From DAOTWC01 sp048499435 (GTDB lineage: Bacteria > Chloroflexota > Anaerolineae > Aggregatilineales > Phototrophicaceae), in contig JASNZW010000005.1 in NCBI GenBank assembly GCA_048499435.1, positions 62,001-126,000 of the forward strand: a DNA stretch of 64,000 nt, given 5' to 3'. Shown here in pieces: positions 52,948 through 62,400 of the stretch (within the stretch, counting starts at the first letter, position 1; the number at the start of each line of letters is the position of its first letter). The notes beneath the pieces are model-generated. The model was given only the letters and a program-made list of their open reading frames with translations. It did not search any database and had not been told where the DNA came from. Position numbers and translations under genes: made by a program.

Positions 52948-54415
52948 TGTCGTTCGCTCCCTGTTGTGGCTGCCGCAAAGTCTGGTAGATATCAATATAC
53001 TGGCGGGCGCTCTGATCCCAGCTAAAGTCCGTGCGCATCCCGCGTTCCTGCATCCGCCGCCAGGCGTCGCCGCGCCGGTGATACGTGTCCAGGCTCCAGC
53101 GGATGGTGTTGAGCAGCGCGTTGGTTTCAGTCCAGTTAAAGACAAACCCGGTCCCCTGGTCAGCCGGGCCGTTATCGTAATTGGCCACCGTGTCCGCCAG
53201 GCCGCCGGTTTCGCGCACCAGCGGCAGCGCGCCGTAGCGCATGGCGATCATCTGGCCGATGCCACACGGCTCATAGTAGCTGGGCATGAGGAAGATGTCG
53301 CAGCCGGCGTAGATACGCTGCGCCAGATGCAGGTTGAGTTCAATGAACGTCCGCGCGCGCCAGTGAAAATCCTGGCCCAGCCGCCACATCTCATGGTTGA
53401 GGTCATCGCTGCCCGTCCCCAGGCCAACGAACTGCACATCCGTGTTCAGCAGCAGTCGGCGCAGCACCGGAATCAGCAGGCGGATGCCTTTCTGGTCATC
53501 CAGCCGGCTGACCAGCCCCAGCAGCGGCACATCGGCGCGCGCCTCCAGGCCCACATCCTGCTGAAGCTGGCGCTTGTTGGGCGGGCGCTGCGTGACAAAC
53601 GTGTCAGCGTCGTAGTGCGCGACAAGGTGCGGGTCGTCCGCCGGGTTCCAGCGCTGCATGTCCAGCCCGTTGAGAATGCCGCGCAGGCTGTCAGTGCGGG
53701 TGCGGATCAGGCCGTCCAGCCCGTAGCCCATATAGGGGTACTGAATCTCGACGGCGTAGCGCGGGCTGACTGTCGTGACCATATCGGCATAAGCGATGCC
53801 GATCGCCAGCAGGTTGTCGGTCAGGTCCTGGTACACCAGGTCAGGCTGGTCGCGGCCCGCGATGCCCTGCTCCCACAGCCAGCCGCCCGCGTTGTTCCCC
53901 TGGTAGGCCAGGTTGTGCAGCGTCATGACCGAGCGCGCCAGCCCCCAGACCGGGTCAGCCCGGTTCTGCGCCAGCAGGAACGGCAGCAGGCCGGTGTGCC
54001 AGTCGTTGGCGTGGAACACGTCCGGGAACCAGCCGAACCGCTGGCGCAGCTCCCAGGCCGCGCCCAGCGCCGCCTGGCAGAAAAAGATGAAGCGCGGCAC
54101 GTCCTGCGACCAGCCATCGTAGACGCCCGCTTCCTGGCCAAAATAGGGCCAGCCCTGCAAAAAGTAGACAGGCACGCCGTCGTGCAGCGCCGTGTGGATG
54201 TGCACCTCGACGCTGCCGGTGCGGCGCGGCAGCCAGAACGAGAACAAACGGCGCAGGCCGTGCTTCTGGTAATCCATAAAGCCGTAAAATGGCATCAGCA
54301 CGCGGGCGTCAACCCCCTGCGCCCGCAGCGCCGCCGGCAGCGACCCAACCACGTCGGCCAGCCCGCCAGTCTTAGCGAAAGGCACTGCTTCGGCGCTGAC
54401 AAACAGGACGTTCAT
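52937..54415 (-). CDS. glgA: Glycogen synthase (ADP-glucose)
   Basis: GT5 enzyme extending alpha-1,4-glucan. 492 residues. N-terminal KTGGLADVVGSLPAAL is the classic ADP-glucose site, with FFCQAALGAAWEL, VFHANDWHTGLLPFL, LVSRLDDQKGIRLL and, near the C-terminus, MPSYYEPCGIGQMIAMRYG. Upstream branching enzyme ends 12 bases before its ATG. All genes of the operon read in one direction (branching enzyme, glgA, glgC, GH57). Confidence 0.95.
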   Translation of the reverse strand: MNVLFVSAEAVPFAKTGGLADVVGSLPAALRAQGVDARVLMPFYGFMDYQKHGLRRLFSFWLPRRTGSVEVHIHTALHDGVPVYFLQGWPYFGQEAGVYDGWSQDVPRFIFFCQAALGAAWELRQRFGWFPDVFHANDWHTGLLPFLLAQNRADPVWGLARSVMTLHNLAYQGNNAGGWLWEQGIAGRDQPDLVYQDLTDNLLAIGIAYADMVTTVSPRYAVEIQYPYMGYGLDGLIRTRTDSLRGILNGLDMQRWNPADDPHLVAHYDADTFVTQRPPNKRQLQQDVGLEARADVPLLGLVSRLDDQKGIRLLIPVLRRLLLNTDVQFVGLGTGSDDLNHEMWRLGQDFHWRARTFIELNLHLAQRIYAGCDIFLMPSYYEPCGIGQMIAMRYGALPLVRETGGLADTVANYDNGPADQGTGFVFNWTETNALLNTIRWSLDTYHRRGDAWRRMQERGMRTDFSWDQSARQYIDIYQTLRQPQQGANDSEN

Positions 54416-54427
54416 AAGCGGTTCACC

Positions 54428-56185
54428 TTATCGTGTCTGCGGCCCAAACCAGCGGTAATCAATATCCGGGAAAACCTTGTCCAGCTCCCAGTATTCTTCG
54501 GCCAGCGCCACGTCCGGGCTGCCGGCCTCCAGCGACGCCGCCAGCCGCTCGAACCGCTCAACGTGCTGGCTGAAGCGCTGAATGGCGTACTCGCGCGCCT
54601 GCCCTGTCGTGACCAGAAACGGCCAGTCGGAGCTTTGCAGCAGCAGCGCCTCGCGCGCGGCCTGGTTAAGGACCTGGCGCGCGCCCGCGTCCGGGCTGGG
54701 GAACGCGGCGGCCAGCGCCTCCATGCGCGCCTCGCTCTCGTGGATCGGCTCCCACATCCAGTGCGTTTCGTTGTTGTCCCAGGTGAAGTGCGTGCCGCCC
54801 GCGCCCCATGACCCTTCGGGCAGGCTCAGCACCTCAGTGGGCGGGCGCTCGGCGATAAACCGGCTGGCGGTCGTCAGCTCAACGGATTCGTTGGCGGCCA
54901 GGTGGCGCAGCACCTTGCCCAGCCAGGCCACACCCTCAAACCACCAGTGGCCGAACAGCTCGGTGTCGTAGTTCGATGACACCAGCCCATAGCCGCCCGT
55001 GTGCTGGTGATGCTCGCGCAGCAGGTCGCCGATGAGGTGGGCAAAATGTTCAGCGTGCTGGTCCACCTTGTAAGCGGCCCAGTCCGGGTGGTAGTAATCC
55101 TTGTCGCCCAGCTCGACTTTAGGGCCGGTCACACGCCAGTACTGCATGCCGCTGGTCCCCGCCTTCTTGTGGAACTCACGGTAATCCATGTCACCGGGAT
55201 AACCCCAATCGCCGCTCCACACCTGCATCCCGCTGCGGTTGTTGCGCCCGATCACAGCCACGCCGGAGTGCTGTTCCGCCTGCGACCCGGCGGTGCTGTC
55301 GGCCACGTAATAGGCGTTGTAGGTCGTCGCCGGGCGCTCCGGGACCGTCAGTGCGGCGGGGATAACATAGCGCCGCCGGATCGCGCCGTAAGGGCCGATC
55401 ACGTCGCCAGCGGCGACGCCCACCGGCTGCCCGCCGGTGATGGTGTGCGTCTCAGTGAAGAACACTTTCAGGCCGTTCTGCGCCAGGTAGTGCTCAATGC
55501 CGGGGCGCACATGGCCGCTGTCGGTGACATATGCGGGGCGGTAAGCACATTCCGGCAGCCAGATGCCGGTCGGCGGCTGGCCGAAGACGCGCTTATAGCT
55601 GTTGACGCCCGTTCTGATCTGCGCGCTCACGCTGCTGTCGCGCGCCAGCAGCGGCAGATAGCCGTGCGTGGCGGCGCTGGTTGTGATCTCGATGTGGCCG
55701 TCGCGCTGAAGCTGGCGAAAAGCGCCGATGATATCGCGCCTGAAGCGCTGGTTGAACGCCCGTTTGATGTCCTCATACCAATCGCGATACCACTCAGCCA
55801 GGTAGCGCAGGTGCGGGTCAGCGGTGGATTCAGTGTGCGTTCGTGTCTCGCCGCTGGCGGTTTCCTCTTTGACCTCTACCTCAGCCGCCTCGGAGAAATA
55901 CACGATGTCGCGTTTGGCCGCCTCAATCTTGTCGTCCAGATACTGGTCGAGATGGTCCAGCACGTCCGGGTCAATCAGTTGTTCCGCCAGAATAGGGGTG
56001 ATGCCCAGCGTCAGGCGGCAGGGGATGCCTTCTTCCACCAGATCGTACAGGGTTTGCAGCAGCGGAATATAGGTTTCGGTAGCCGCTTCGTGAATCCACT
56101 CCTCACCGTGCGGCCAGCGCCCGGCCAGCCGTGCGTATGGCAGGTGGCTGTGCAGTACAAACGTAAATGCCCCAATCGCGCTCAC
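54428..56185 (-). CDS. 1,4-alpha-glucan branching enzyme, GH57 type
   Basis: 585 residues. GH57/DUF1957 branching enzyme: N-terminal FVLHSHLPYARLAGRWPHGEEW, TPILAEQL, nucleophile Glu in GIWLPECAYRP and the acid region SNYDTELFGHWWFEGVAWL. Tail domains (about 420-585) are helical with APASEW-type tryptophans. It makes alpha-1,6 branches in glycogen, in place of a GH13 GlgB. GTG start with AGGAG ten bases upstream; an ATG eight bases further upstream is out of frame. Promoter at 56226-56255 starts the operon. Confidence 0.92.
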   Translation of the reverse strand: MSAIGAFTFVLHSHLPYARLAGRWPHGEEWIHEAATETYIPLLQTLYDLVEEGIPCRLTLGITPILAEQLIDPDVLDHLDQYLDDKIEAAKRDIVYFSEAAEVEVKEETASGETRTHTESTADPHLRYLAEWYRDWYEDIKRAFNQRFRRDIIGAFRQLQRDGHIEITTSAATHGYLPLLARDSSVSAQIRTGVNSYKRVFGQPPTGIWLPECAYRPAYVTDSGHVRPGIEHYLAQNGLKVFFTETHTITGGQPVGVAAGDVIGPYGAIRRRYVIPAALTVPERPATTYNAYYVADSTAGSQAEQHSGVAVIGRNNRSGMQVWSGDWGYPGDMDYREFHKKAGTSGMQYWRVTGPKVELGDKDYYHPDWAAYKVDQHAEHFAHLIGDLLREHHQHTGGYGLVSSNYDTELFGHWWFEGVAWLGKVLRHLAANESVELTTASRFIAERPPTEVLSLPEGSWGAGGTHFTWDNNETHWMWEPIHESEARMEALAAAFPSPDAGARQVLNQAAREALLLQSSDWPFLVTTGQAREYAIQRFSQHVERFERLAASLEAGSPDVALAEEYWELDKVFPDIDYRWFGPQTR

Positions 56186-56225
56186 GAGCCATTAACTCCT
56201 GGCCTGTAAAAACAGAATTTCCAGG

Positions 56226-56255
56226 ATTGTAACGAGTCGCGGCGCAGGGGCGCAA
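56226..56255 (-). promoter_or_regulatory. Promoter of the glycogen operon
   Basis: TACAAT (56226-56231) on the minus strand, with a weak TTGCGC (56250-56255) at 18 bases. It lies 40 bases before the branching-enzyme GTG and directly after the histidine kinase stop. Confidence 0.4.
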
Positions 56256-56261
56256 ATTAAG

Positions 56262-57521
56262 TCAACTGGGGGACGCGCGCTGGGCCGTCGGCAGCGTCAT
56301 CGTGAAGATACTACCCTGGCCGGGCGCGCTGCGCACGCTCAGGTAGCCCTGGTGGGCCTCGGCCACTTTGCGCGCAACGAACAGCCCCTGGCCCAGGCCG
56401 CGCGGGTCCAGCAGCTTGCCTTTGGCGGTGCGCGGCTCGCCCCGGTAGAAGCGCTCGAAGATGTGCGGCAGGTCCTTTTCCGAAATGCCCACGCCCGTGT
56501 CTACCACCTGGATCGCCACGCGCGCCGCGTTTTCCAGCCGCGCCGTGACCAGGATGTGGCCGCCTGGCTCGGTGTATCGGATGCTGTTCTGCAGCAGGTG
56601 GCCCAGCGCCCAGCGCAGCCGCTGGTCGTCGCCGATGATGGTGAGCGCGCCCGCGTCGCGCACCATCAGCGTGACCTCAAGCTGCGCCCGCCGCACCTCC
56701 GCTTCCAGCCCCTGCGTGACGTGCGCCAGCAGCTCGTTAACGTCCAGCCGGTGCTGGTGAACGCTGAAGGCGTCAGCGCTCATCTCTGAGATGTCGAGCA
56801 GCTCGACAATCATGCGGTCAAGGATATCCACGTTGCGGCTGATGGTTTCCAGGAACCGGCGGTTCACTGGCCGGCCCGCTGGCTGGTTCGCCACGACCTC
56901 GCTCATGCCTTTGATGGCGGCCATCGGCGTGCGCAGCTCATGCGAGATGGCCGTGACAAACTGTTCCTTGAGGCGGTCAGACAGCGCGGCGCGCGTGACA
57001 TCGCGCAGCACGATCATCGTCCCCAGGCGCTTGCCGTCCGGGTCAGCGACGGCGGCCAACTGCGCGCCGATAACGCGGTTGTTGAGCTGCACGCGCGTCG
57101 GCTCGCCCACCGGGGCCAGCTCAGAATCAAGCGCGGTGATGTCGCGGTAGGCCTCGAACAGGCCGCCCAGCTCGCTTTCCCAGAAGGCTTTCTGGCTGCC
57201 CAGCAGGCGGCGCGCAGCGGCGTTCACCAGCACCACGCGGCCCTCGGTGTCCTGCATGATGATGCCTTCATCAATGCTGCTTAAAATCGCGCTCAGCCGT
57301 TCGATCTCCGCGTCGCGCCGGCGCACCGCCTGGGCAAGCTGGCGGTTGCGCCGCTGGAGGCCCTGCGAGCGTTCGATCTCGTCGCGCAGGCGCGTGCGCC
57401 GGTTAAGCGTGGTGTACAGCCGGCTGAATAACTGCTCGGTGGCTGCGCCCAGGTGATTCACCCGGTTGAGCACACCGCTTACCTGCGCGGCGTCGGATTG
57501 TGGAGGAGGCGTGGTAGGCAT
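56262..57521 (-). CDS. Soluble sensor histidine kinase
   Basis: 419 residues, no membrane helix. N-terminal coiled coil (about 35-80), PAS domain (about 78-185), HisKA with SHELRTP (His194) and HATPase_c: N-box HLLQNSIRYTEPGG, DTGVGI and GLGQGL. It senses a cytoplasmic signal and phosphorylates the response regulator whose gene ends 24 bases upstream. Both lie immediately before the glycogen operon on the same strand. Architecture parallels the degenerate kinase at 46926. Confidence 0.93.
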   Translation of the reverse strand: MPTTPPPQSDAAQVSGVLNRVNHLGAATEQLFSRLYTTLNRRTRLRDEIERSQGLQRRNRQLAQAVRRRDAEIERLSAILSSIDEGIIMQDTEGRVVLVNAAARRLLGSQKAFWESELGGLFEAYRDITALDSELAPVGEPTRVQLNNRVIGAQLAAVADPDGKRLGTMIVLRDVTRAALSDRLKEQFVTAISHELRTPMAAIKGMSEVVANQPAGRPVNRRFLETISRNVDILDRMIVELLDISEMSADAFSVHQHRLDVNELLAHVTQGLEAEVRRAQLEVTLMVRDAGALTIIGDDQRLRWALGHLLQNSIRYTEPGGHILVTARLENAARVAIQVVDTGVGISEKDLPHIFERFYRGEPRTAKGKLLDPRGLGQGLFVARKVAEAHQGYLSVRSAPGQGSIFTMTLPTAQRASPS

Positions 57522-57545
57522 ACCGCTGGCCGCTTTCGTTACCCG

Positions 57546-57950
57546 CTACTTGCGTCTACTGTACACTACATCGCTCAAAACCGCATGGAGGCGGTCGAAC
57601 TCTGGCAGCGGCTTGTGGATAATCAGGTCTGCGCCCTGCGCCAGCATCGCCGCTTCCTGGTCCTCGTTGAGCGCGTAGGCCGTCATCAGCACGACCGGCA
57701 TGTGCGCCAGCGCCGGCGTGGACCGCATCCGCTGCGCCACTTCGTCGCCACGCTTGCCCGGCATCCGAATGTCCAGCAGGGCCAGCTCTGGCAGCGGCCC
57801 GCCATAGCCGCCGGTTTCCACCTGATCCAGCCAGGTCCAGGCTTTCTGACCGCTTTCAAACGTCAGCGGCTGGTGTCCCCAGGAAGTGAACAACAGCTGC
57901 ACCAGGTTGCGAATGTCGGCCTCGTCTTCGGCAACTAACCATACAGCCAC
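57546..57950 (-). CDS. Single-domain response regulator
   Basis: 134 residues, CheY-like with no output domain. Acidic pair in AEDEAD (Glu8-Asp9), phospho-acceptor Asp60 in LLDIRMPG, Thr in VVLMTAYA and Lys in IIHKPLPEFD. GTG 57950 is preferred over the TTG at 57983 because AAAGG lies about nine bases upstream and the start then aligns with the divergent sister at 58115. The kinase gene follows directly. Phosphorylation probably acts by protein contacts, not DNA binding. Confidence 0.85.
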   Translation of the reverse strand: MAVWLVAEDEADIRNLVQLLFTSWGHQPLTFESGQKAWTWLDQVETGGYGGPLPELALLDIRMPGKRGDEVAQRMRSTPALAHMPVVLMTAYALNEDQEAAMLAQGADLIIHKPLPEFDRLHAVLSDVVYSRRK

Positions 57951-57997
57951 CGGCTTTACGCCTTTCGGGATGCTTTTACCCAACGCTGCTTGTAATT

Positions 57998-58003
57998 AGT
58001 ATA
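57998..58003 (-). promoter_or_regulatory. -10 box of the response regulator/kinase pair
   Basis: TATACT on the minus strand, 48 bases before the GTG at 57950, in the divergent gap between two paralogous receiver genes. -35 not evident. Confidence 0.4.
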
Positions 58004-58034
58004 CAATTGCGATCAATAGAGAAGTTGGGTCAGT

Positions 58035-58063
58035 TTGCTTATTCCCGGTGGGAAAACTATTAT
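58035..58063 (+). promoter_or_regulatory. Promoter of the receiver-NERD-addBA operon
   Basis: TTGCTT (58035-58040), 17-base spacer, TATTAT (58058-58063), leader about 45 bases with AGGTGAG before the TTG start. Confidence 0.55.
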
Positions 58064-58114
58064 TATAGCGTTTGACGCTGGCAGCAGCCGCGGTATGCAG
58101 ATGAGGTGAGCGCA

Positions 58115-58636
58115 TTGTCAACCTGGATGGTTGTTGAGGACGAACCCGATATTTACGAAGTGCTGCTGGCGATGTTCGCGATGTGGAGCATCGAAGGCGT
58201 GGCCTTCGTGGACGGCGAGGAAGCGACCGCGTGGATCGAAGACGTAGACAGCGGGCGCTACCGGGGCGAGCTGCCTGAACTGGCGCTGCTGGACATCCGG
58301 CTGCCCGGCAGCATCAAGGGTTATCACGTGGCGCAGCGCCTGCGCCAGAGCGCCATACTGGGCACGATCGCGATTGTGCTCATCACCTCTTTCAAACTCA
58401 CCTCCGAAGAATACACCGAAATTATGGCGATCTCCGGGGCTAACGACCTGATCTACAAACCGCTGCCCGACTTTGACGAGTTCAAACGGCAGCTTGAAGC
58501 GGTCGTCGCGCGGCAGCACGCCGCCGCCCCGCAAAAAGTGCCGGTTCCCGTGCCCACACCGGCGCCCACACCGGCGCCCGCCCCCACGCCCACCCTTCCC
58601 CCCGCCAACCCGGTTACCCAGGACAAAAAAGACTAG
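58115..58636 (+). CDS. Response regulator with Pro-rich tail, paralogue of 57546
   Basis: 173 residues. The receiver (1-125) has VEDEPD (Glu8-Asp9), Asp60 in LALLDIRLPG, Thr/Ser in VLITSF and Lys in IYKPLPDFD. It aligns residue for residue with the divergent receiver at 57546 (same Asp60 and a shared LPELALLDIR block). The last 45 residues are Pro/Thr/Ala-rich (VPTPAPTPAPAPTPT). TTG start with AGGTGAG is preferred over GTG at 58106, which lacks a ribosome-binding site. It is the first gene of an operon with the NERD-like and AddBA genes, eight bases before the next. Confidence 0.82.
   Translation: MSTWMVVEDEPDIYEVLLAMFAMWSIEGVAFVDGEEATAWIEDVDSGRYRGELPELALLDIRLPGSIKGYHVAQRLRQSAILGTIAIVLITSFKLTSEEYTEIMAISGANDLIYKPLPDFDEFKRQLEAVVARQHAAAPQKVPVPVPTPAPTPAPAPTPTLPPANPVTQDKKD
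58553..58576 (+). repeat. 12-base tandem repeat in the Pro-rich tail
   Basis: Two exact copies of CCCACACCGGCG (58553-58564, 58565-58576), encoding part of the PTPAPTPAP tail of the receiver protein. Confidence 0.75.
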
Positions 58637-58644
58637 GCCATCCT

Positions 58645-59403
58645 ATGCACAATGTCGCCCCCTCGCGCGCCCTGACGCGCCGCTCACGCCAGCTTTTGCA
58701 GCTCGCTTTCGTGGTTGTCAGCGGTGGCATCTTCCTGGCCGCCGTCGGGCTGGTGCTGTATGTCGTGCCGCTGGCCGTCCCCGGCAACCCCATCTTTTCG
58801 CTGTACAACTTCGTCCGCGTAACGCTGCTGCTCGCCGGCGGGGTGGCGGCGGTTGTCGGCCTGGTTATCGCCGCCAACGCGCTGCTGATCCGCCCGGACA
58901 ACGATCTGGCGCGCATCACCGGCGAACACCTGGCCCACCAGCAGGCGCTGGATGCCCGCTGCTGGTTTGTCCGCCACGTCAGCCAGCGCGGCCTGGGCTA
59001 CATTGATGCTGTGCTGGTCGGGCCGCCGGGGGCGCTGGTGTTCCGCATCATGGGCAGCACCGGCGCGTTTATTAACGAAGGGGCTGACTGGCTCAAAGAG
59101 CAGCGCGGCGGCAAATGGGCGCCGGCGGGCATCAACCCGACGCGCGAATGTCAGGTGGACATGCGCGCGCTGCACGAGTACCTGGCGCAGCGCGGCCTGG
59201 GGCAGGTCCCTGTGTTCGGCGTCGTGGTGTTCACCCAGCCAGAAATGACGGTGCGGCTGATCCCCAGGGAGCCGCACGTGCCCATCGCTCAACTGCGCCA
59301 GCTTTACCCGACTATGGCCGCCGACTATCTGGCTGTGCGCGAACGCATTGACCAGCCGACGGTCCAGCGCGTGGTGGACCTGCTCTACGACCGCAACGCC
59401 TGA
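58645..59403 (+). CDS. Membrane protein with degenerate NERD-like domain
   Basis: 252 residues. Two membrane helices (about 18-40, 50-75), then a domain resembling NERD nuclease-related folds: GYIDAVLVGPPGALVFRIMGSTGAF, a Trp-containing segment (ADWLKEQRGGKW) and NPTRECQVDMRALHEYL. The catalytic E-x-K of NERD (as in VIEVK) reads FRI-M here, so nuclease activity is doubtful. A late strand (FGVVVFTQPEMTVRLIP) completes the fold. It ends five bases before the AddB-like gene, so it may position that nuclease at the membrane. Confidence 0.65.
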   Translation: MHNVAPSRALTRRSRQLLQLAFVVVSGGIFLAAVGLVLYVVPLAVPGNPIFSLYNFVRVTLLLAGGVAAVVGLVIAANALLIRPDNDLARITGEHLAHQQALDARCWFVRHVSQRGLGYIDAVLVGPPGALVFRIMGSTGAFINEGADWLKEQRGGKWAPAGINPTRECQVDMRALHEYLAQRGLGQVPVFGVVVFTQPEMTVRLIPREPHVPIAQLRQLYPTMAADYLAVRERIDQPTVQRVVDLLYDRNA

Positions 59404-59408
59404 CGCCT

Positions 59409-62400
59409 ATGACGACGGCTGTTCTGCTGGCCCCGCCCGGCGCAGGCAAAACCGAAGCCGCGCTGCGGCGCGTCGCGCAGGCCGCGCGCGCGCAGCCTTT
59501 CGCCCGTATCTGGGTGCTGGTTTCGGGCACGCGCCAGAAGGACTCTTTTCGTGAACGGCTGGCACAGCGGGCCGGGCCGGGCGGCGTCGTCTTTAATATC
59601 GAGTTTTTCACCTTCTACGAGCTGTACCCCCGCCTGCTGAAGATAGCCGGACAGTCAACCCGCCGCCTTGAGGACACCGCCCGCGCCGCGCTGCTGCGCG
59701 CTGTCCTGGCTGACCTGCGCGACCAGAACGCGCTGGCCGTCTACGGCCAGATCGCCACCGCGCCCGGCTTTGTGCGCATCGTGGCGGATTTTATCTACGA
59801 GCTTAAGCAGAACCGGGTTGAGCCAGCGGCCTTTCTGCGCGCCGCCCGCGCGTCAGCGCGGCCCAAAGACCACGACCTGGCGCAGATTTACGCCGAGTAC
59901 CAGGCGCGCCTCATCGCGCACGGCCTGGTTGACCGCGACGGCGAGGGCTGGCTGGCGCTGTCGGCGGTGGAAGCCGGCAAGGTCCCCCCGCTGGAACTCA
60001 GCCTGCTGGTGGTGGACGGCTACGACGAGTTCACGCCGCTGCAGGCCCGGCTGCTGCTGCGCCTCAGCGCCAGCGCCCACAGCCGCCACGCGCTGATCAC
60101 GCTGGCGACCGCGCCAGGGCGCGAGGACACCGCCGGGCGGCGTTTCGCGCGCGCGCTGGCGGGGCTGCGCGCCGCCGCCGCCGAAACCGGCGCCGCGCTG
60201 ATCATCGAATCGCAGGCCGTGTCGCCGCCCCAGCAGCACCCGGCGCTGGCGCACCTGCTGGCGCACATGTTCCGGCCCGGCGCGCCGCCAACCAGCGCCG
60301 CTGGCGCGGTGACGCTGATCGAAGCGCCCGATGCCGCCCGCGAAGCCGCGGCGGTGCTGCGCCGCGTTAAACGGCTGCTGCTTGACGGCTGCCGCGCCGA
60401 CGATATCCTGATCGCGCTGCGCGACTGGCCGCGCTACGCTGACCACTTCGCCGCGCTCGGCGCTGCTTACGGCATCCCGCTGGCGCTGCACTTCAGCGAC
60501 ACGCTGGCGCGCAGCCCGGCGGTCGCCGCGCTGCTGCAGGCGCTGGACCTGCCGGCGGCTGGTTTTCGCCGGCGCGGCCTGTTCGGCACGCTGCGCTCGC
60601 CCTATTTCGCCGTGCCCGGCCTGGGCGCGGCGGACGTTGACCGGCTGGAGGACATCAGCCGGGCGTTCGCCGTCGTCGGCGGGCGCGACCGCTGGCTGGC
60701 CGCCATCGCCCAGGCGGGGCACAGCGCGCCGCCCGGCGACGACAAAGACGCGCCCCCGCTTATCACCAGCGCGGAGGCCGACGCTCTCGCCGCTGCCCTG
60801 CGCGCGTTCTTCAACGCCGTCACCCCGCCCGCCGCGGCCAGCCTGGGCGCGTATATCCGCTGGCTGGACGCGCTCATCGGCCAGGACGCCGACGCCGACG
60901 ACCCTGACGACGCCCGCGCTGGCTACACGCTGGACATGCCCGCCCAGGCGCGGCGTGGGTCCGCGCCTGCTGTGGCGGCGCGCGATATCGCCGCGCTGGA
61001 CCGCCTGAAAGGCGCGCTGCGCGGCCTGCTGGCGGCGCAGAACCTGCTGGGAACGCTGGCCGGGCGCGACAGCCTGACCGCCGACGCCTTCCTGGACAAC
61101 CTGCGCCTGACGGCGGCGACCGCGCTGATCGAGCGCGGGCCGGGCCGCGCCGGGCAGGTGCTGGTCACCACCGTGACCGACGCGCGCGGCCTGCCGCACC
61201 GCCATGTGTTCATCCCTGGCCTGTCCGAGGGCGTCTTTCCGGCGGCGCTGGCCGAGGACTCGCTCTACCTGGACACCGAACGCCAGGCGCTGACAGCGGC
61301 GGGCGTGCCGCTGGAAACCGCCGCCGAGCGCGCCGGCGACGAGAGCCTGTTTTTGCAGCTTGTCGGCCAGGCGCGCGACACGCTGACGCTCTCGCGCCCG
61401 GCGGTGCAGGACGGCGCGCCCTGGATCGCCAGCCACCTGTGGCGGGCGGCGGCACAAACGCTGGCCGACGCCGACGACATCGTGCGCCGCCACCGCGTGC
61501 CGCTGGGCGCGGCGGCCGGGCCAGACGACGCCGCCTCGCTGGCAGAGGCAGCGCTGGCCGCCGCTGACGGCCTGAGCGCCGCGCAGCCCACGCCCGCCGC
61601 TGTCGCGCTTTACAACTGGCTGTGCGCCGCCCAACCGGCCGCGTGGCGGCGCATCAGCCGCGCGCGCCAGGCCGAGCTGGACCGCCTCTCGCGGCGGCCC
61701 CACAACCATTACAGCGGGCGGCTGCGTGACCCGCAGCTTATTGCCAGCGCGGCGGCCGCGCTGGGGCCGGGCCGGGTGTGGAGCGCCAGCCAGTTCAACG
61801 AGCTGGGCGCGTGCGGCTTCCGCTTCTTCGCCAAACGCCTGCTGCGCCTCGAAGCGCTGGAGGAACCGGAGGACGCCCTCAGCACGGCGGCGCTGGGCAC
61901 GATCAACCATGCGGTGCTGGAAAGCGTCTACCGCGAAATCGGCGCGCGCGGGCTGGTCATCGCCCCGGAAGCCCTCGACGAAGCGCTGGCGATCCTGCGC
62001 GCCACCGCCGAACGGCTGCTTGACGACGCGCCGCGCCACTACCACTTCCCCGCCGACGCGCGCTGGCAGCAGGAACGCGCGGCGCTGCTGCGCCGCCTGG
62101 AAGCCCTTATCCGCGTGGACTTTTCCGACGACAGCCCGGCGCGCAAGATCAGCGCGGCGCCGCGCCAGCCATATCTGCTGGAGTCGCCGCTGACGCTGGC
62201 CGGGCGCGCCGTCACGATCAGCCTGGACTTCGACGGCCAGCCGGAGCGCCTGCGCGTGGCCGGTTTTATTGACCGCCTGGACCGCGCCGGGGACGGCGTG
62301 ATCGTCATTGATTACAAAACCGGCGCGGCGCCGATTCCAACCAAAGAGATGCTTGAAGGCCGCAATTTCCAGATGCTGGTTTACCTGCTGGCGGCGCAGC

